From Gammaproteobacteria bacterium (GTDB lineage: Bacteria; Pseudomonadota; Gammaproteobacteria; Steroidobacterales; Steroidobacteraceae): DNA of 20,882 nt. Numbering within the stretch: the stretch's first letter is position 1; each line of letters starts with the position of its first letter. Below the pieces are notes generated by a model, which had not been told where the DNA came from, ran no database searches, and worked only from the letters and a program-made list of their open reading frames with translations. This document shows, one piece after another, positions 1 through 6,676 of this stretch. The DNA is taken from positions 1 through 20,882 of the forward strand of contig JADLDF010000159.1 in assembly GCA_020846815.1 (NCBI GenBank), written 5' to 3'. The translations under genes and the position numbers were made by a program.

Positions 1-157
1 CGCCGAAGCTGACGATCGCGAACATGATGTTGTTCGAGGTCTTGTCGAGCACGACGTCCTCGACCTGGCCGATCTTCTTGCCGGAACGGTCGTGGACGTT
101 GGTGCCGATCACTTTCTTGGCACAGATGGCCTGGGTATGGCCGGAGGCGGTAGTCAT
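1..157 (-). CDS. PRC-barrel domain protein, N-terminal part (runs off the left edge)
   Basis: The reverse strand opens at an ATG (155-157) with an AAGGAG Shine-Dalgarno 7 bases upstream and reads about 52 residues before the window ends. The segment with KVIGTNVHDRSGKKIGQVED and a following VVLDK is typical of the PRC-barrel fold: a conserved glycine, a short polar turn, then a GxVxDVVLD strand. Stand-alone PRC-barrel proteins of this kind are small cytoplasmic proteins, often stress-induced, with no defined enzymatic activity. There is no signal peptide in the visible part. The missing C-terminus prevents a finer assignment. Confidence 0.75.
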   Translation of the reverse strand, partial: MTTASGHTQAICAKKVIGTNVHDRSGKKIGQVEDVVLDKTSNNIMFAIVSFG

Positions 158-544
158 GGTCGTGCTCCTTGCAGATTGCAGATGCCGTAGAACTGCGGCG
201 GAGGAAAACCTTAGCGATCGTCGATCGGGGTCTCAACGTGATGGCGCGCCGTCCTACAACGGCTCGCGGCGTTCGCGACGGCCATCGATGCCGGCTGTGA
301 TGCGCAGGTCATGGCGGGAGCGATTCGTCGCCGGCTGAGGAACACCCTCCAGGGACCTCGATGCCGGCCGCGATGCGCAGATCGTTGCGAGGGCTCGATG
401 GTGAGCTGCTGACAGGTGCCGGTCAGCTCGCCGACCGGTGGCCGCGGGCCGAACCAGCCGACCGTGCAATACGACGCGGCCGCAGCGCAGGGGCCCTTGC
501 GACCCCCAGGGCGTACGGGAACAATCGCCGCGGTGAATGTTCCC
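158..544. other. Intergenic stretch without a convincing gene
   Basis: This 387-base gap separates the divergent PRC-barrel gene and the solute-binding protein gene. Long open frames cross it on both strands, but they look like GC-rich shadows: arginine- and alanine-rich products, no family resemblance, no good ribosome-binding sites. It holds one imperfect direct repeat (listed separately). The promoters of both flanking genes should lie here, but I cannot point to convincing -35/-10 boxes. Confidence 0.5.
285..393. repeat. Imperfect 36-bp direct repeat pair
   Basis: Positions 285-320 and 358-393 both begin TCGATGCCGGC and continue with nGnGATGCGCAG, matching at about 29 of 36 positions by eye; the copies start 73 bases apart. 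Nothing suggests a mobile element. It could be a remnant of a short duplication in non-coding DNA. Confidence 0.4.
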
Positions 545-2197
545 ATGATTTCCATGCGACCCCGGCGCGCCGCGCTGGCGTTGCTGCTATCGCCTCTGTT
601 CCTGCTGCAGCTCGCGGCCTGCTCTTCCCGCGAATCTGCCGTGCCGCAGACCGCCACGGGCGCCGCGGCTTCCGCTGCGCCCTCGACGTCGCGGCTGGTG
701 CGCGGCAACGGCCCCGAGCCCGATTCGCTCGATCCGCAGCGCGCCCGCAACGTCGAGTCGGCGAACGTGCTGCGTGATCTCTACGAGGGCCTGACCATCG
801 TCGGTCGCGACGGCGCGCCGGCACCCGGTGTCGCGACGTCCTGGTCGGTCGGTGCCGACGGCCTGCGCTGGACCTTCGTACTGCGACCGCAGGCACGCTG
901 GTCGAACGGCGATCCGGTCGTCGCCGCGGATTTCGTCGCGGCACTGCGCCGCCTGGTCGATCCGGCCACGGGCTCGCAGTACGCACAGGTCGTCGAGGCG
1001 ATCCGCAACGCCCCCGAGGTCATCGCCGGCCGCCTGCCGCCGACGGCGCTCGGTGTCGCGGCGCCGGATCCCGCGACCCTGGTCATCGAGCTCGCCAGCC
1101 CGACGCCCTACCTCCCGGGCCTGATGTCGCACTGGTCGACGATGCCCGTGTACGGGCCGAGCCTCGCCCGCCACGGCGCCGGCTTCGTCAAGCCGGGCAA
1201 TCTCGTCGGCAACGGCGCCTTCCGTCTGATTGCCTGGGTGCAGGGCGCGCAGCTCGACCTCGAGCGCAACCGCCACTACTGGAACGATGCCGCGACGCGT
1301 CTCGACCGGGTGCGCTTCGTCACGCAGTCCGATGAGAATGCCGAGTATCAGCGCTGGCGCAGCGGCGAGCTGCACGTCACCGCGACGGTGCCGCGCGGCC
1401 AGTTCGACAACATCCGCCGCGACCATGGCGCCGCGCTGCGGCTCGGCCCGCAGCTCGGCACCTACTACTTCGGCATCAATCTCGATCGCGAGCCGTTCCG
1501 CAGCAAGCCCGGCCTGCGCCGTGCGCTGTCGCTGGCGCTCGACCGCGAGCGCATCACCACCGCGGTGACGCGCGTCGGCGAGCTGCCCGCCGACGGCTGG
1601 GTGCCGCCGGGCACGTTCGACTACACCAGCCAGTCGTTCGACTACGCCGGCCGGTCGATGGCCGAGCGCATCGCCGAGGCGCGGCGTCTCTACGCCGAGG
1701 CGGGCTACTCGGCCGCGAACCCGCTGCGCTTCGAGCTGCGCTACAACACCGGCGACGTCCACAACCGCATCGCCGTCGCGGCCGCGGCGATGTGGAAGCA
1801 GGCGCTGGGCGCCGAGGCGGCGCTGGTGGTGCGCGAGTTCAAGGTGCTGCAGCAGGACGTCGACGCCCGCCAGGTCGACCTGTTCCGCAGCTCCTGGATC
1901 GGCGACTACAACGACGCCTACACCTTCCTGCAGCTCTTCAAGAGCGACTTCGGCATCAACACGCCGCATTTCCGCGACGCGCGCTACGACGCGCTGCTCA
2001 TCGCCGCGGCCCGCGAGGTCGATGCCGCGAAGCGCCGCGCGACGCTGGAGGAAGCCGAGCGCGTGCTGCTGGCTGCGCACCCGATCATCCCGGTGCACTT
2101 CTACGTCAACAAGCACCTCGTCAGCCCGCGCGTCCAGGGCTGGTACGACAACGTCATGAACGTCGTCTACTCCAGGGATCTCGCGCTCGGGCCCTGA
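545..2197 (+). CDS. Extracellular solute-binding protein, family 5 (OppA-type peptide-binding lipoprotein)
   Basis: The product is about 550 residues. The open frame extends upstream to 416, but the ATG at 545 is chosen because it gives a proper lipoprotein leader: MISMRPRR, a leucine-rich helix, then the lipobox LAAC at about residues 22-25, so the mature protein should be anchored at the periplasmic face of a membrane. An ATG at 554 would serve equally; neither has a clear Shine-Dalgarno. The mature part matches the SBP_bac_5 family: EPDSLDPQRARN near the start, YEGLTIVGRDG, the WTFVLRPQARWSNGDPV block, and YYFGINLDREPF in the second lobe. Such proteins capture oligopeptides for an ABC importer, but no permease or ATPase gene follows, so it is an orphan binding protein here. 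Substrate cannot be read from the sequence. Confidence 0.9.
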   Translation: MISMRPRRAALALLLSPLFLLQLAACSSRESAVPQTATGAAASAAPSTSRLVRGNGPEPDSLDPQRARNVESANVLRDLYEGLTIVGRDGAPAPGVATSWSVGADGLRWTFVLRPQARWSNGDPVVAADFVAALRRLVDPATGSQYAQVVEAIRNAPEVIAGRLPPTALGVAAPDPATLVIELASPTPYLPGLMSHWSTMPVYGPSLARHGAGFVKPGNLVGNGAFRLIAWVQGAQLDLERNRHYWNDAATRLDRVRFVTQSDENAEYQRWRSGELHVTATVPRGQFDNIRRDHGAALRLGPQLGTYYFGINLDREPFRSKPGLRRALSLALDRERITTAVTRVGELPADGWVPPGTFDYTSQSFDYAGRSMAERIAEARRLYAEAGYSAANPLRFELRYNTGDVHNRIAVAAAAMWKQALGAEAALVVREFKVLQQDVDARQVDLFRSSWIGDYNDAYTFLQLFKSDFGINTPHFRDARYDALLIAAAREVDAAKRRATLEEAERVLLAAHPIIPVHFYVNKHLVSPRVQGWYDNVMNVVYSRDLALGP

Positions 2198-2265
2198 GCG
2201 GGCATCAGCGCCCCAGACGCCGCGCGACCCCGGCGGCCATTCGAAGCCATGCTCATCGCCATTCC

Positions 2266-2769
2266 CTACTTGCCGACGATCCGCAGCAGATCCTTCATGA
2301 TGAGCAGCAGGTGGTATGGGTCACTCGGGCTCGGCTCGAAATCGAAATGCTCGTAAAAGCCTTTGGCATCGTCGTCTTTGGCGTGAACCAGAAGGGCGCG
2401 GGCGCCGATCGTATCGGCCGCGTTCGCGGCACGCAGCAAAGCGTCTTTGAGCAGGGCGGGTCCGATGCCTTTGCCTTGCAATGACACGTCGATCGCCAGA
2501 CGCGCCAACAGGATGACCGGGATCGGATGCCGTGCGAGCCCCTTGCGCACGCGTTCCGTGGCGTCCTCGTGTCTGACTGAGCCTGCGGCCAGGCTGTAAT
2601 AGCCAAGCACCTGGAGGTCCCGGGCAAGGACGTAGGTCTGCGCGCCGTGCGACTGCTGATTGTTCCAGGCCAGGCGTCTGAGGAAACGGTTCAGCTCGTC
2701 CTTGCCGCAATCGAAGCTGTCGAGCGAATGCTCGCGGCGCAGCTTCTCGATGACACCGTAGTCGCTCAC
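2266..2769 (-). CDS. GNAT-family acetyltransferase, probable TacT-type toxin
   Basis: The GTG start at 2769 overlaps the antitoxin stop (GTGA, 2766-2769), giving 167 residues. The open frame runs further upstream, but that part lies over the antitoxin gene. The fold is GNAT: IEKLRREHSLDSFDCGKDEL at the N-terminus is the usual start of TacT/AtaT-like toxins, LARLAIDVSLQGKGIG holds the acetyl-CoA pyrophosphate loop (QGKGIG), and GFYEHFDFEPSP carries the tyrosine used as general acid. Toxins of this family acetylate the amino group of charged tRNAs and stop translation; the paired DUF1778 protein neutralises them. The overlap indicates translational coupling to the antitoxin. The assignment as toxin rests on family and pairing. 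Confidence 0.88.
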   Translation of the reverse strand: MSDYGVIEKLRREHSLDSFDCGKDELNRFLRRLAWNNQQSHGAQTYVLARDLQVLGYYSLAAGSVRHEDATERVRKGLARHPIPVILLARLAIDVSLQGKGIGPALLKDALLRAANAADTIGARALLVHAKDDDAKGFYEHFDFEPSPSDPYHLLLIMKDLLRIVGK

Positions 2770-3044
2770 TCCAGAACGCTGGGCGTCGCAAGCAGTCTGG
2801 TCAGGCGCGGGCGCGGCTTCACGGGTGCATCGAGTGCCGCGACGAACGCATCGAACTCCTTGGTGTTCAGGCGGAACTCGTGCCGGTCGGCGAGGGTTTC
2901 TGCCGCAGCTTCGAGCCCCTTGTCCAGAACGAATGCGCTCATGGTTTTCTTCTCGACAGCGGCGGCGCGCTTCAGCATCGATTTGGCCTTGGGCGTCAGC
3001 CGCAGCTCGAGGCGATCGTTCATGCGTTTTGCCGGATTGCCCAT
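2766..3044 (-). CDS. DUF1778 ribbon-helix-helix antitoxin (TacA-type)
   Basis: The product is 92 residues. The ATG at 3044 is chosen over one at 3077 because an AAGGAG motif (3051-3056) lies 6 bases upstream. The start MGNPAKRMNDRLELRLTPKA contains the beta strand of a ribbon-helix-helix DNA-binding domain (RLELRLTPKAK), followed by two helices (SMLKRAAAVEKKTMSAFVLDKGLEAA). The C-terminal tail (EFDAFVAALDAPVKPRPRL) is the conserved toxin-binding region of DUF1778 proteins. It should bind its own promoter together with the toxin; a palindrome sits just upstream at 3078-3092. It is first in a two-gene operon with the GNAT gene. Confidence 0.9.
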   Translation of the reverse strand: MGNPAKRMNDRLELRLTPKAKSMLKRAAAVEKKTMSAFVLDKGLEAAAETLADRHEFRLNTKEFDAFVAALDAPVKPRPRLTRLLATPSVLE

Positions 3045-3077
3045 GGCTGTCTCCTTGTCGGGAGCGTACTGTATCAT

Positions 3078-3092
3078 CCGTACAGTGTACGG
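3078..3092. promoter_or_regulatory. Candidate operator of the toxin-antitoxin operon
   Basis: CCGTACA-G-TGTACGG is a perfect 7-bp inverted repeat around one base, 33 bases upstream of the antitoxin ATG. A partial further copy (GTACTGTA, 3066-3073) lies between it and the gene. Ribbon-helix-helix antitoxins bind short palindromes of this type in their own promoter; assignment to this antitoxin is inferred from position. Confidence 0.6.
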
Positions 3093-3112
3093 ACATGGGA
3101 ATGTCGCGGGGA

Positions 3113-3140
3113 CCGCGGCGGCGCGGGTGGGCCGCCGCGG
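3113..3140 (-). terminator. Strong GC hairpin downstream of the small secreted protein gene
   Basis: CCGCGGCGGC (3113-3122) and GCCGCCGCGG (3131-3140) form a perfect 10-bp stem with an 8-base loop. On the minus strand it begins 9 bases after the stop codon at 3150, just before the toxin-antitoxin promoter. There is no T-run, so it may be a transcription barrier or mRNA 3' stabiliser rather than a classic intrinsic terminator. Confidence 0.5.
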
Positions 3141-3149
3141 CCGGCTCCG

Positions 3150-3476
3150 TCAGCGCCGGTCCTGCGCGTCGTGCTTCTGCCGGTAGATCCGGCGGCTCTG
3201 CTGGTTCGCCTCGTGCTGCAGCCGCGCACGCTCGCGGGCGGTCACCACGCCGTCGGCTTCGGCGGCGCGCTCGTCGCGACGCAGCTCGCGCTGGCCGCGG
3301 ACCAGGCGGCGTGTCTCGGGACGGGTCAGCTCGCCGGAGCGCACGCCCTGCTGGATGCGTTGCGCCTGGTTCTGCTGCCGCTGGTCGAGCCCCGGCGTGC
3401 CGGCGGAAGCGGTCGTGGTGAGCACGCTGTAGAGGCCGATCAGGGCAGCAGTGGTGATGGCGAGTTTCTTGATCAT
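3150..3476 (-). CDS. Small secreted Arg/Gln-rich protein of unknown function
   Basis: The product is 108 residues. The ATG at 3476 is preferred to the upstream one at 3539 because it has GGAG upstream and opens directly on a signal peptide: MIKKLAITTAALIGLYSVL, with likely cleavage after ASA near residue 25. The mature part is hydrophilic and probably helical: LDQRQQNQAQRIQQGVRSGE, then LTRPETRRLVRGQREL, and a C-terminal ADGVVTARERARLQHEANQQ. Similar short periplasmic proteins occur in many proteobacteria; I recall no named function. The DGVVTARE stretch resembles an EF-hand-like Asp-x-x-x-Thr-x-x-Glu turn, which is suggestive only. The gene stands alone, ending in a strong hairpin. Confidence 0.8.
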   Translation of the reverse strand: MIKKLAITTAALIGLYSVLTTTASAGTPGLDQRQQNQAQRIQQGVRSGELTRPETRRLVRGQRELRRDERAAEADGVVTARERARLQHEANQQSRRIYRQKHDAQDRR

Positions 3477-3602
3477 GGCAGTCACTCCGGTCGGGTTGCG
3501 GGTTCGTGAGGGCCGGTGTCGGCCCGTTGAATGGGACAACGCGACGGACCTGCGGACGTTGACGCGTCGCTACGTGCGGGAAAAAGCCGGAGGCGTCTCA
3601 TC

Positions 3603-3630
3603 GATATTGACTCTCTTATGAGTCAATATC
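3603..3630. repeat. Perfect 11-bp inverted repeat in an AT-rich island
   Basis: GATATTGACTC (3603-3613) and GAGTCAATATC (3620-3630) are exact inverted copies separated by TCTTAT. The arms include TTGACT, which resembles a -35 box on both strands, but I found no matching -10 box at the usual spacing. It lies about 125 bases upstream of the small secreted protein gene and downstream of the DUF3079 gene, so it could be an operator for the former or a terminator for the latter; there is no T-run to favour the latter. Confidence 0.55.
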
Positions 3631-3650
3631 TACTTAGAAACTTGTATTGT

Positions 3651-3663
3651 GTCGATAATCGAC
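3651..3663. repeat. Short palindrome GTCGAT-A-ATCGAC
   Basis: A perfect 6-bp inverted repeat around one base, 20 bases to the right of the 11-bp inverted repeat and 45 bases beyond the DUF3079 stop. The two symmetrical elements close together hint at a protein-binding region, though a 6-bp arm is short enough to arise by chance. Confidence 0.3.
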
Positions 3664-3707
3664 GGCATCACAGCCGAGGGATCGGCAGCTGATCCGGAGC
3701 TTGCCGG

Positions 3708-3929
3708 TTACTGTTCGGCCGGGAGCGCCTCGCCTTCCGGTGAATCGGCATCGCGCAGCTCGTCGTCGAGCGGTCGCCACTCGGCCCAATCCTCGCCGAG
3801 GAGCTCGATCGGGTGCTGGGTCCGATCGGAGCCATTGCCGCAGGCCAGGTCATCGGCCGGGCAGTACTTGTCGCAACCCCAGCAGATGCGCTCGGGATGC
3901 CGCGGACGCAACGGAAACTTCTTGGCCAT
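3708..3929 (-). CDS. DUF3079 family protein
   Basis: The product is 73 residues, the family's usual size. The start MAKKFPLRPRHPERICWGCD and following KYCPADDLACGNGSDRTQHP match my memory of DUF3079 proteins closely. Four cysteines (CWGC, CPADDLAC) suggest a bound metal, probably zinc, or an iron-sulphur-like arrangement. The acidic C-terminus (GEDWAEWRPLDDEL onwards) is also typical. The function of the family is unknown. The gene has no obvious Shine-Dalgarno and no signal peptide, so it is expected to be cytoplasmic. It lies between the CheD-like gene and the small secreted protein gene, all on the same strand, but with gaps too wide to assert an operon. Confidence 0.88.
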   Translation of the reverse strand: MAKKFPLRPRHPERICWGCDKYCPADDLACGNGSDRTQHPIELLGEDWAEWRPLDDELRDADSPEGEALPAEQ

Positions 3930-4118
3930 GGAGGATCGGAATGAACCGCAGCAGTACGATCAGCTCTCAGGTCCCAGAACTCGGACCCTGGACCTGGAAC
4001 GCCGGATCTTGGACCTCGAGACCCAGGTACCGGACTTCGAGCCCGGTACGCTACGTCATCCGCGCCCGAGCGTCGTCAGCGATTCCCGCAATGCGGCCGG
4101 TGCCCCCGCGGTTCGCCC

Positions 4119-4595
4119 TCAGAGCCGCCGCAGCTGCCCCATCGCCGGCCGGAACCCGAGCATCACGGCCGCACCGGCCTCGCCGTCGGACTGCACCACC
4201 AGCACGCCGCTGTCCTCGATCGCATGGGTCACCGAGTGCAGCACGCCGCGTCCGATCGGCTGCAGCAGGCCGTCCTCGCCATAGTGTGTGACCAGCCGTG
4301 CCTGCCAGTTGCGGGCGGCCGGCGCGGCGTTGCGCAGTGCTTCGAGACAGCGGTCGAGCAGCAGCAGGTCCGCGGCCAGCGTCTCGTCCGAGGCCTCGGT
4401 GCTGCCGAAAGCCGTGGGGATGATGCGTAGATGCAGCATGCCGCCCGCCTCCTCGACCGCGTCGTACAGGCAGACGACGATCGAGCCGTCGGCGCGGGCG
4501 CGCAGCACGCCGTCGTCCTTCAGCACCTCGAAGTGATCGACCTGGACGTCATGGACGGGCAGCGCGGCGGCGGGTGGGGGAGAAGCTTTGGCCAT
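4119..4595 (-). CDS. CheD-like protein (chemoreceptor glutamine deamidase family), probably catalytically inactive
   Basis: Taking the ATG at 4595, the product is 158 residues, the size of CheD. The pattern fits CheD: an early strand, the core GSIVVCLYDAVEEAGGMLHL, a helix with LLLDRCLEALRN, and a C-terminal IGRGVLHSVTHAIEDSGVLV block where CheD has IGxRNxxxVxxxLxxxGI. CheD deamidates glutamines on chemoreceptors using a cysteine in a GSCVxxxLYD motif and a histidine in GGxxH. Here the histidine is kept (GGMLH), but the motif reads GSIVVCLYD, so the nucleophile is missing or shifted. No chemotaxis genes are nearby. The start is uncertain: the frame is open to 4790, and no Shine-Dalgarno marks 4595. 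It may be a scaffold or binding relic of the family. Confidence 0.6.
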   Translation of the reverse strand: MAKASPPPAAALPVHDVQVDHFEVLKDDGVLRARADGSIVVCLYDAVEEAGGMLHLRIIPTAFGSTEASDETLAADLLLLDRCLEALRNAAPAARNWQARLVTHYGEDGLLQPIGRGVLHSVTHAIEDSGVLVVQSDGEAGAAVMLGFRPAMGQLRRL

Positions 4596-4665
4596 GCGGG
4601 GATGTTGCGGGCCCGGCGCGCAGTACACTTTGAACTCGATCACAGGGATCGCGGAGCGCGCCACT

Positions 4666-5667
4666 ATGACAACACCTACCAACATCCAGGTGCTGCTCGA
4701 GAGCCGCCCGCGTGGCTGGCCGAGCGAGGATAACTTCCGCTTCGTCGAGTCCGCCATGCCGCCGATCGGCGACGGGCAGGTGCTGGTCAAGGGGCTGTAT
4801 CTGTCGCTGGATCCCTACATGCGCGGCCGCATGAACGACGCGCCGTCGTACGTGAAGCCGGTCGAGCTCGGTGCGGTGATGTGCGGCGAGGTCGCCGGCG
4901 AGGTCGTCGAGTCGCGGCACCCGAAGTTCGCGGTCGGCGACCGGGTCGCGGGCGATCTCGGCTGGCAGCAGTACGCGATCAGCGACGGCAGGGGCCTGCG
5001 CAGGCTAGCGCCGGTCTCGCCGCTGACGGCGCAGCTCTCGGTCTGCGGCATGACGGGCATCACGGCCTACGTCGGGCTGCTGGATCTGGGTCGGCCCGAA
5101 CCGGGCCAGACGGTGGTCGTCAGCGCTGCGGCCGGCGCGGTCGGCGGCGTGGTCGGTCAGATCGCCAGGCTCAAGGGCTGCCGCGCCGTCGGCATCGCCG
5201 GCGGCCCTGACAAATGCCGCTACGTCGTCGAGCAGCTCGGCTTCGATGCCTGCCTCGACTACAAGGCCGGCAACCTGCGCGAGCAGCTGCAGGCCGCGGC
5301 ACCGCAGGGCGTCGACGTCTATTTCGACAACGTCGGCGGCGAGATCCTCGATACCGTGCTGGCGCAGATGAACACCTTCGGCCGCATCCCCGTCTGCGGC
5401 CTGATCTCGCAGTACAACGCCACCGAAGCCTACGGCCTTCAGGGCTTTCGCCACATCCTCGTCAGGCGGCTGTGCGTCCGGGGGTTCATCGTCTCCGACC
5501 ACAAGGACCGCTACGCCACGGCTCGCGCCGATCTTGCCCAGTGGCTGGCCGAGGGCAGCCTGCGGCACTACGAGACCGTGGCCGAAGGGTTGTGCGCCGC
5601 GCCAGCAGCCTTCATCGGCATGCTGCGCGGCGCCAACCTCGGCAAGCAACTCGTCAGGCTGGCCTGA
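4666..5667 (+). CDS. NADP-dependent oxidoreductase, zinc-independent medium-chain family (leukotriene B4 dehydrogenase/CurA-like)
   Basis: The product is 333 residues. The frame opens at 4588, but the ATG at 4666 has GGAG about 9 bases upstream and gives the usual family start (TTPTNIQVLLESRPRGWPSE). Diagnostic features are LSLDPYMRGRMND in the catalytic domain, the nucleotide-binding loop AAAGAVGGVVGQIARLKG at about residues 150-167, YFDNVGGEILD after it, and RRLCVRGFIVSDH near the C-terminus. There are no zinc-ligand cysteines. Members reduce the double bond of alpha,beta-unsaturated carbonyl compounds with NADPH in the cytoplasm. The physiological substrate is unknown. It converges on the DUF1838-A gene with a 19-bp gap. 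Confidence 0.92.
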   Translation: MTTPTNIQVLLESRPRGWPSEDNFRFVESAMPPIGDGQVLVKGLYLSLDPYMRGRMNDAPSYVKPVELGAVMCGEVAGEVVESRHPKFAVGDRVAGDLGWQQYAISDGRGLRRLAPVSPLTAQLSVCGMTGITAYVGLLDLGRPEPGQTVVVSAAAGAVGGVVGQIARLKGCRAVGIAGGPDKCRYVVEQLGFDACLDYKAGNLREQLQAAAPQGVDVYFDNVGGEILDTVLAQMNTFGRIPVCGLISQYNATEAYGLQGFRHILVRRLCVRGFIVSDHKDRYATARADLAQWLAEGSLRHYETVAEGLCAAPAAFIGMLRGANLGKQLVRLA

Positions 5668-5686
5668 GCGGCGGCGTCTGGCAGGG

Positions 5687-6619
5687 TCAGCCCCAGGTCA
5701 GCGGCTCGGCCAGCTTCCCGGGCATGGCCTTTTCGCTTTGCGCCACGAAGTCTGCCGGCAGCGCGTCGATCGAATCGAGCGCGAGTCCTTCGTTGCGCCA
5801 GAGCATGGCACCGGCATGGCCGCGCATCTTCAGCCAGGATTGCCATTCAGTCTGGCTGGTCCACGCGTAGGTGTTCGGGATCCGTGTCAGTTTCGGATTG
5901 GCCACGTCCTCGATGCGGCAGACCCAGGTGTCGAGCGTCATTTCGGTCTTGTGCAGACCCGTGGCGCCTTCCTTCCAGCGCGTGAAGGCATGCCGGTTGA
6001 TGAACGCGTGTTCGCCGACGAAGCGCCAGTCGAGCAGCAGCGGCTTGCCGAATACGGTGCTTTCCATGCTGAAGTTGGCGCTGTACTCGGGCCCGGCCAC
6101 CGTCATGACCCCGCCGCTGATGCCGCCGCGGAAGGTCGGCACCGGCACGGTCTCGCCGGTGTAGGGATTGCGGAACTCGCTCAGATAGGCGTTGGTGTCC
6201 GGATCCTTGTAGAACATCCAGTTGCGCGAGCGATCCTCGATGGCGCCATCGGCGCGCTGGCGCGACATGCGCACCGCGACGCTGTCGGTGCGGTACAGCA
6301 GGCGGCCGTACTCCGACAGCGGCGGCGCATCTCCGGGCAGGAGACCGAATACTCGTCCGGTGCCGAAGGACCATATCGTGCGGCCCGACAGATCGCCCTG
6401 CAGGCGGCCGAGGGTGCGCACGTTGAATGCCGGATCGGTGATCGGCAGGGCTGCGGCGCGCGCCGCGAGCTCGCGTGCGCGGTGGTCCTTGCGGCCGGTT
6501 GCGCCCTGCGCCATCGGCGCCACGGCGCCTGTCAGCGTGGCGCCGCCGGCGAGGGCCAACGCACCGAGCGCGTCGCGGCGCGACAGCTCTTGCGATCGGA
6601 ATCGGGTAGATCGGCTCAT
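5687..6619 (-). CDS. DUF1838 family protein A, Tat-type leader
   Basis: The product is 310 residues, starting at 6619 with AAAGGAG 8 bases upstream. The leader LSRRDALGALALAGGATLTG has the twin-arginine pattern (R14-R15), so export folded to the periplasm is likely. The body shows the blocks shared with the two other copies in this window: IWSFGTGRVFGLLPGD, then FYKDPDTNAYLSEFRNPYTG, and a C-terminal WQSWLKMRGHAGAM, later LPADFVAQ, ending in PLTW. DUF1838 has no established activity. The gene is divergent from amine oxidase 1 with about 50-57 bases between starts, so the two probably share a control region. Of the three copies it is the one not adjacent to a receptor gene. Confidence 0.85.
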   Translation of the reverse strand: MSRSTRFRSQELSRRDALGALALAGGATLTGAVAPMAQGATGRKDHRARELAARAAALPITDPAFNVRTLGRLQGDLSGRTIWSFGTGRVFGLLPGDAPPLSEYGRLLYRTDSVAVRMSRQRADGAIEDRSRNWMFYKDPDTNAYLSEFRNPYTGETVPVPTFRGGISGGVMTVAGPEYSANFSMESTVFGKPLLLDWRFVGEHAFINRHAFTRWKEGATGLHKTEMTLDTWVCRIEDVANPKLTRIPNTYAWTSQTEWQSWLKMRGHAGAMLWRNEGLALDSIDALPADFVAQSEKAMPGKLAEPLTWG

Positions 6620-6676
6620 CGTGCGGTCTCCTTTGGCGCGCTGCGCGCTGCTTGTGCAAGAATCTGAGGCATGTCA

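Noticed and set aside
587..2116. Long reverse-strand open frame of 509 codons
   Set aside because: It mirrors the clearly real solute-binding protein gene, is rich in Arg/Ala/Val/Gly and has no family features; a high-GC shadow frame.
3603..3630. Intrinsic terminator for the DUF3079 gene
   Set aside because: The stem is strong enough, but there is no T-run on the minus strand and it is about 78 bases beyond the stop; kept only as an unexplained inverted repeat.
3649..4291. Plus-strand open frames of about 200 codons across the DUF3079 and CheD-like genes
   Set aside because: Ser/Arg/Pro-rich products without family resemblance; the minus-strand genes explain the region.
4596..4790. N-terminal extension of the CheD-like protein to 4790
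   Set aside because: It would overlap the start of the reductase gene and adds residues with no CheD similarity.
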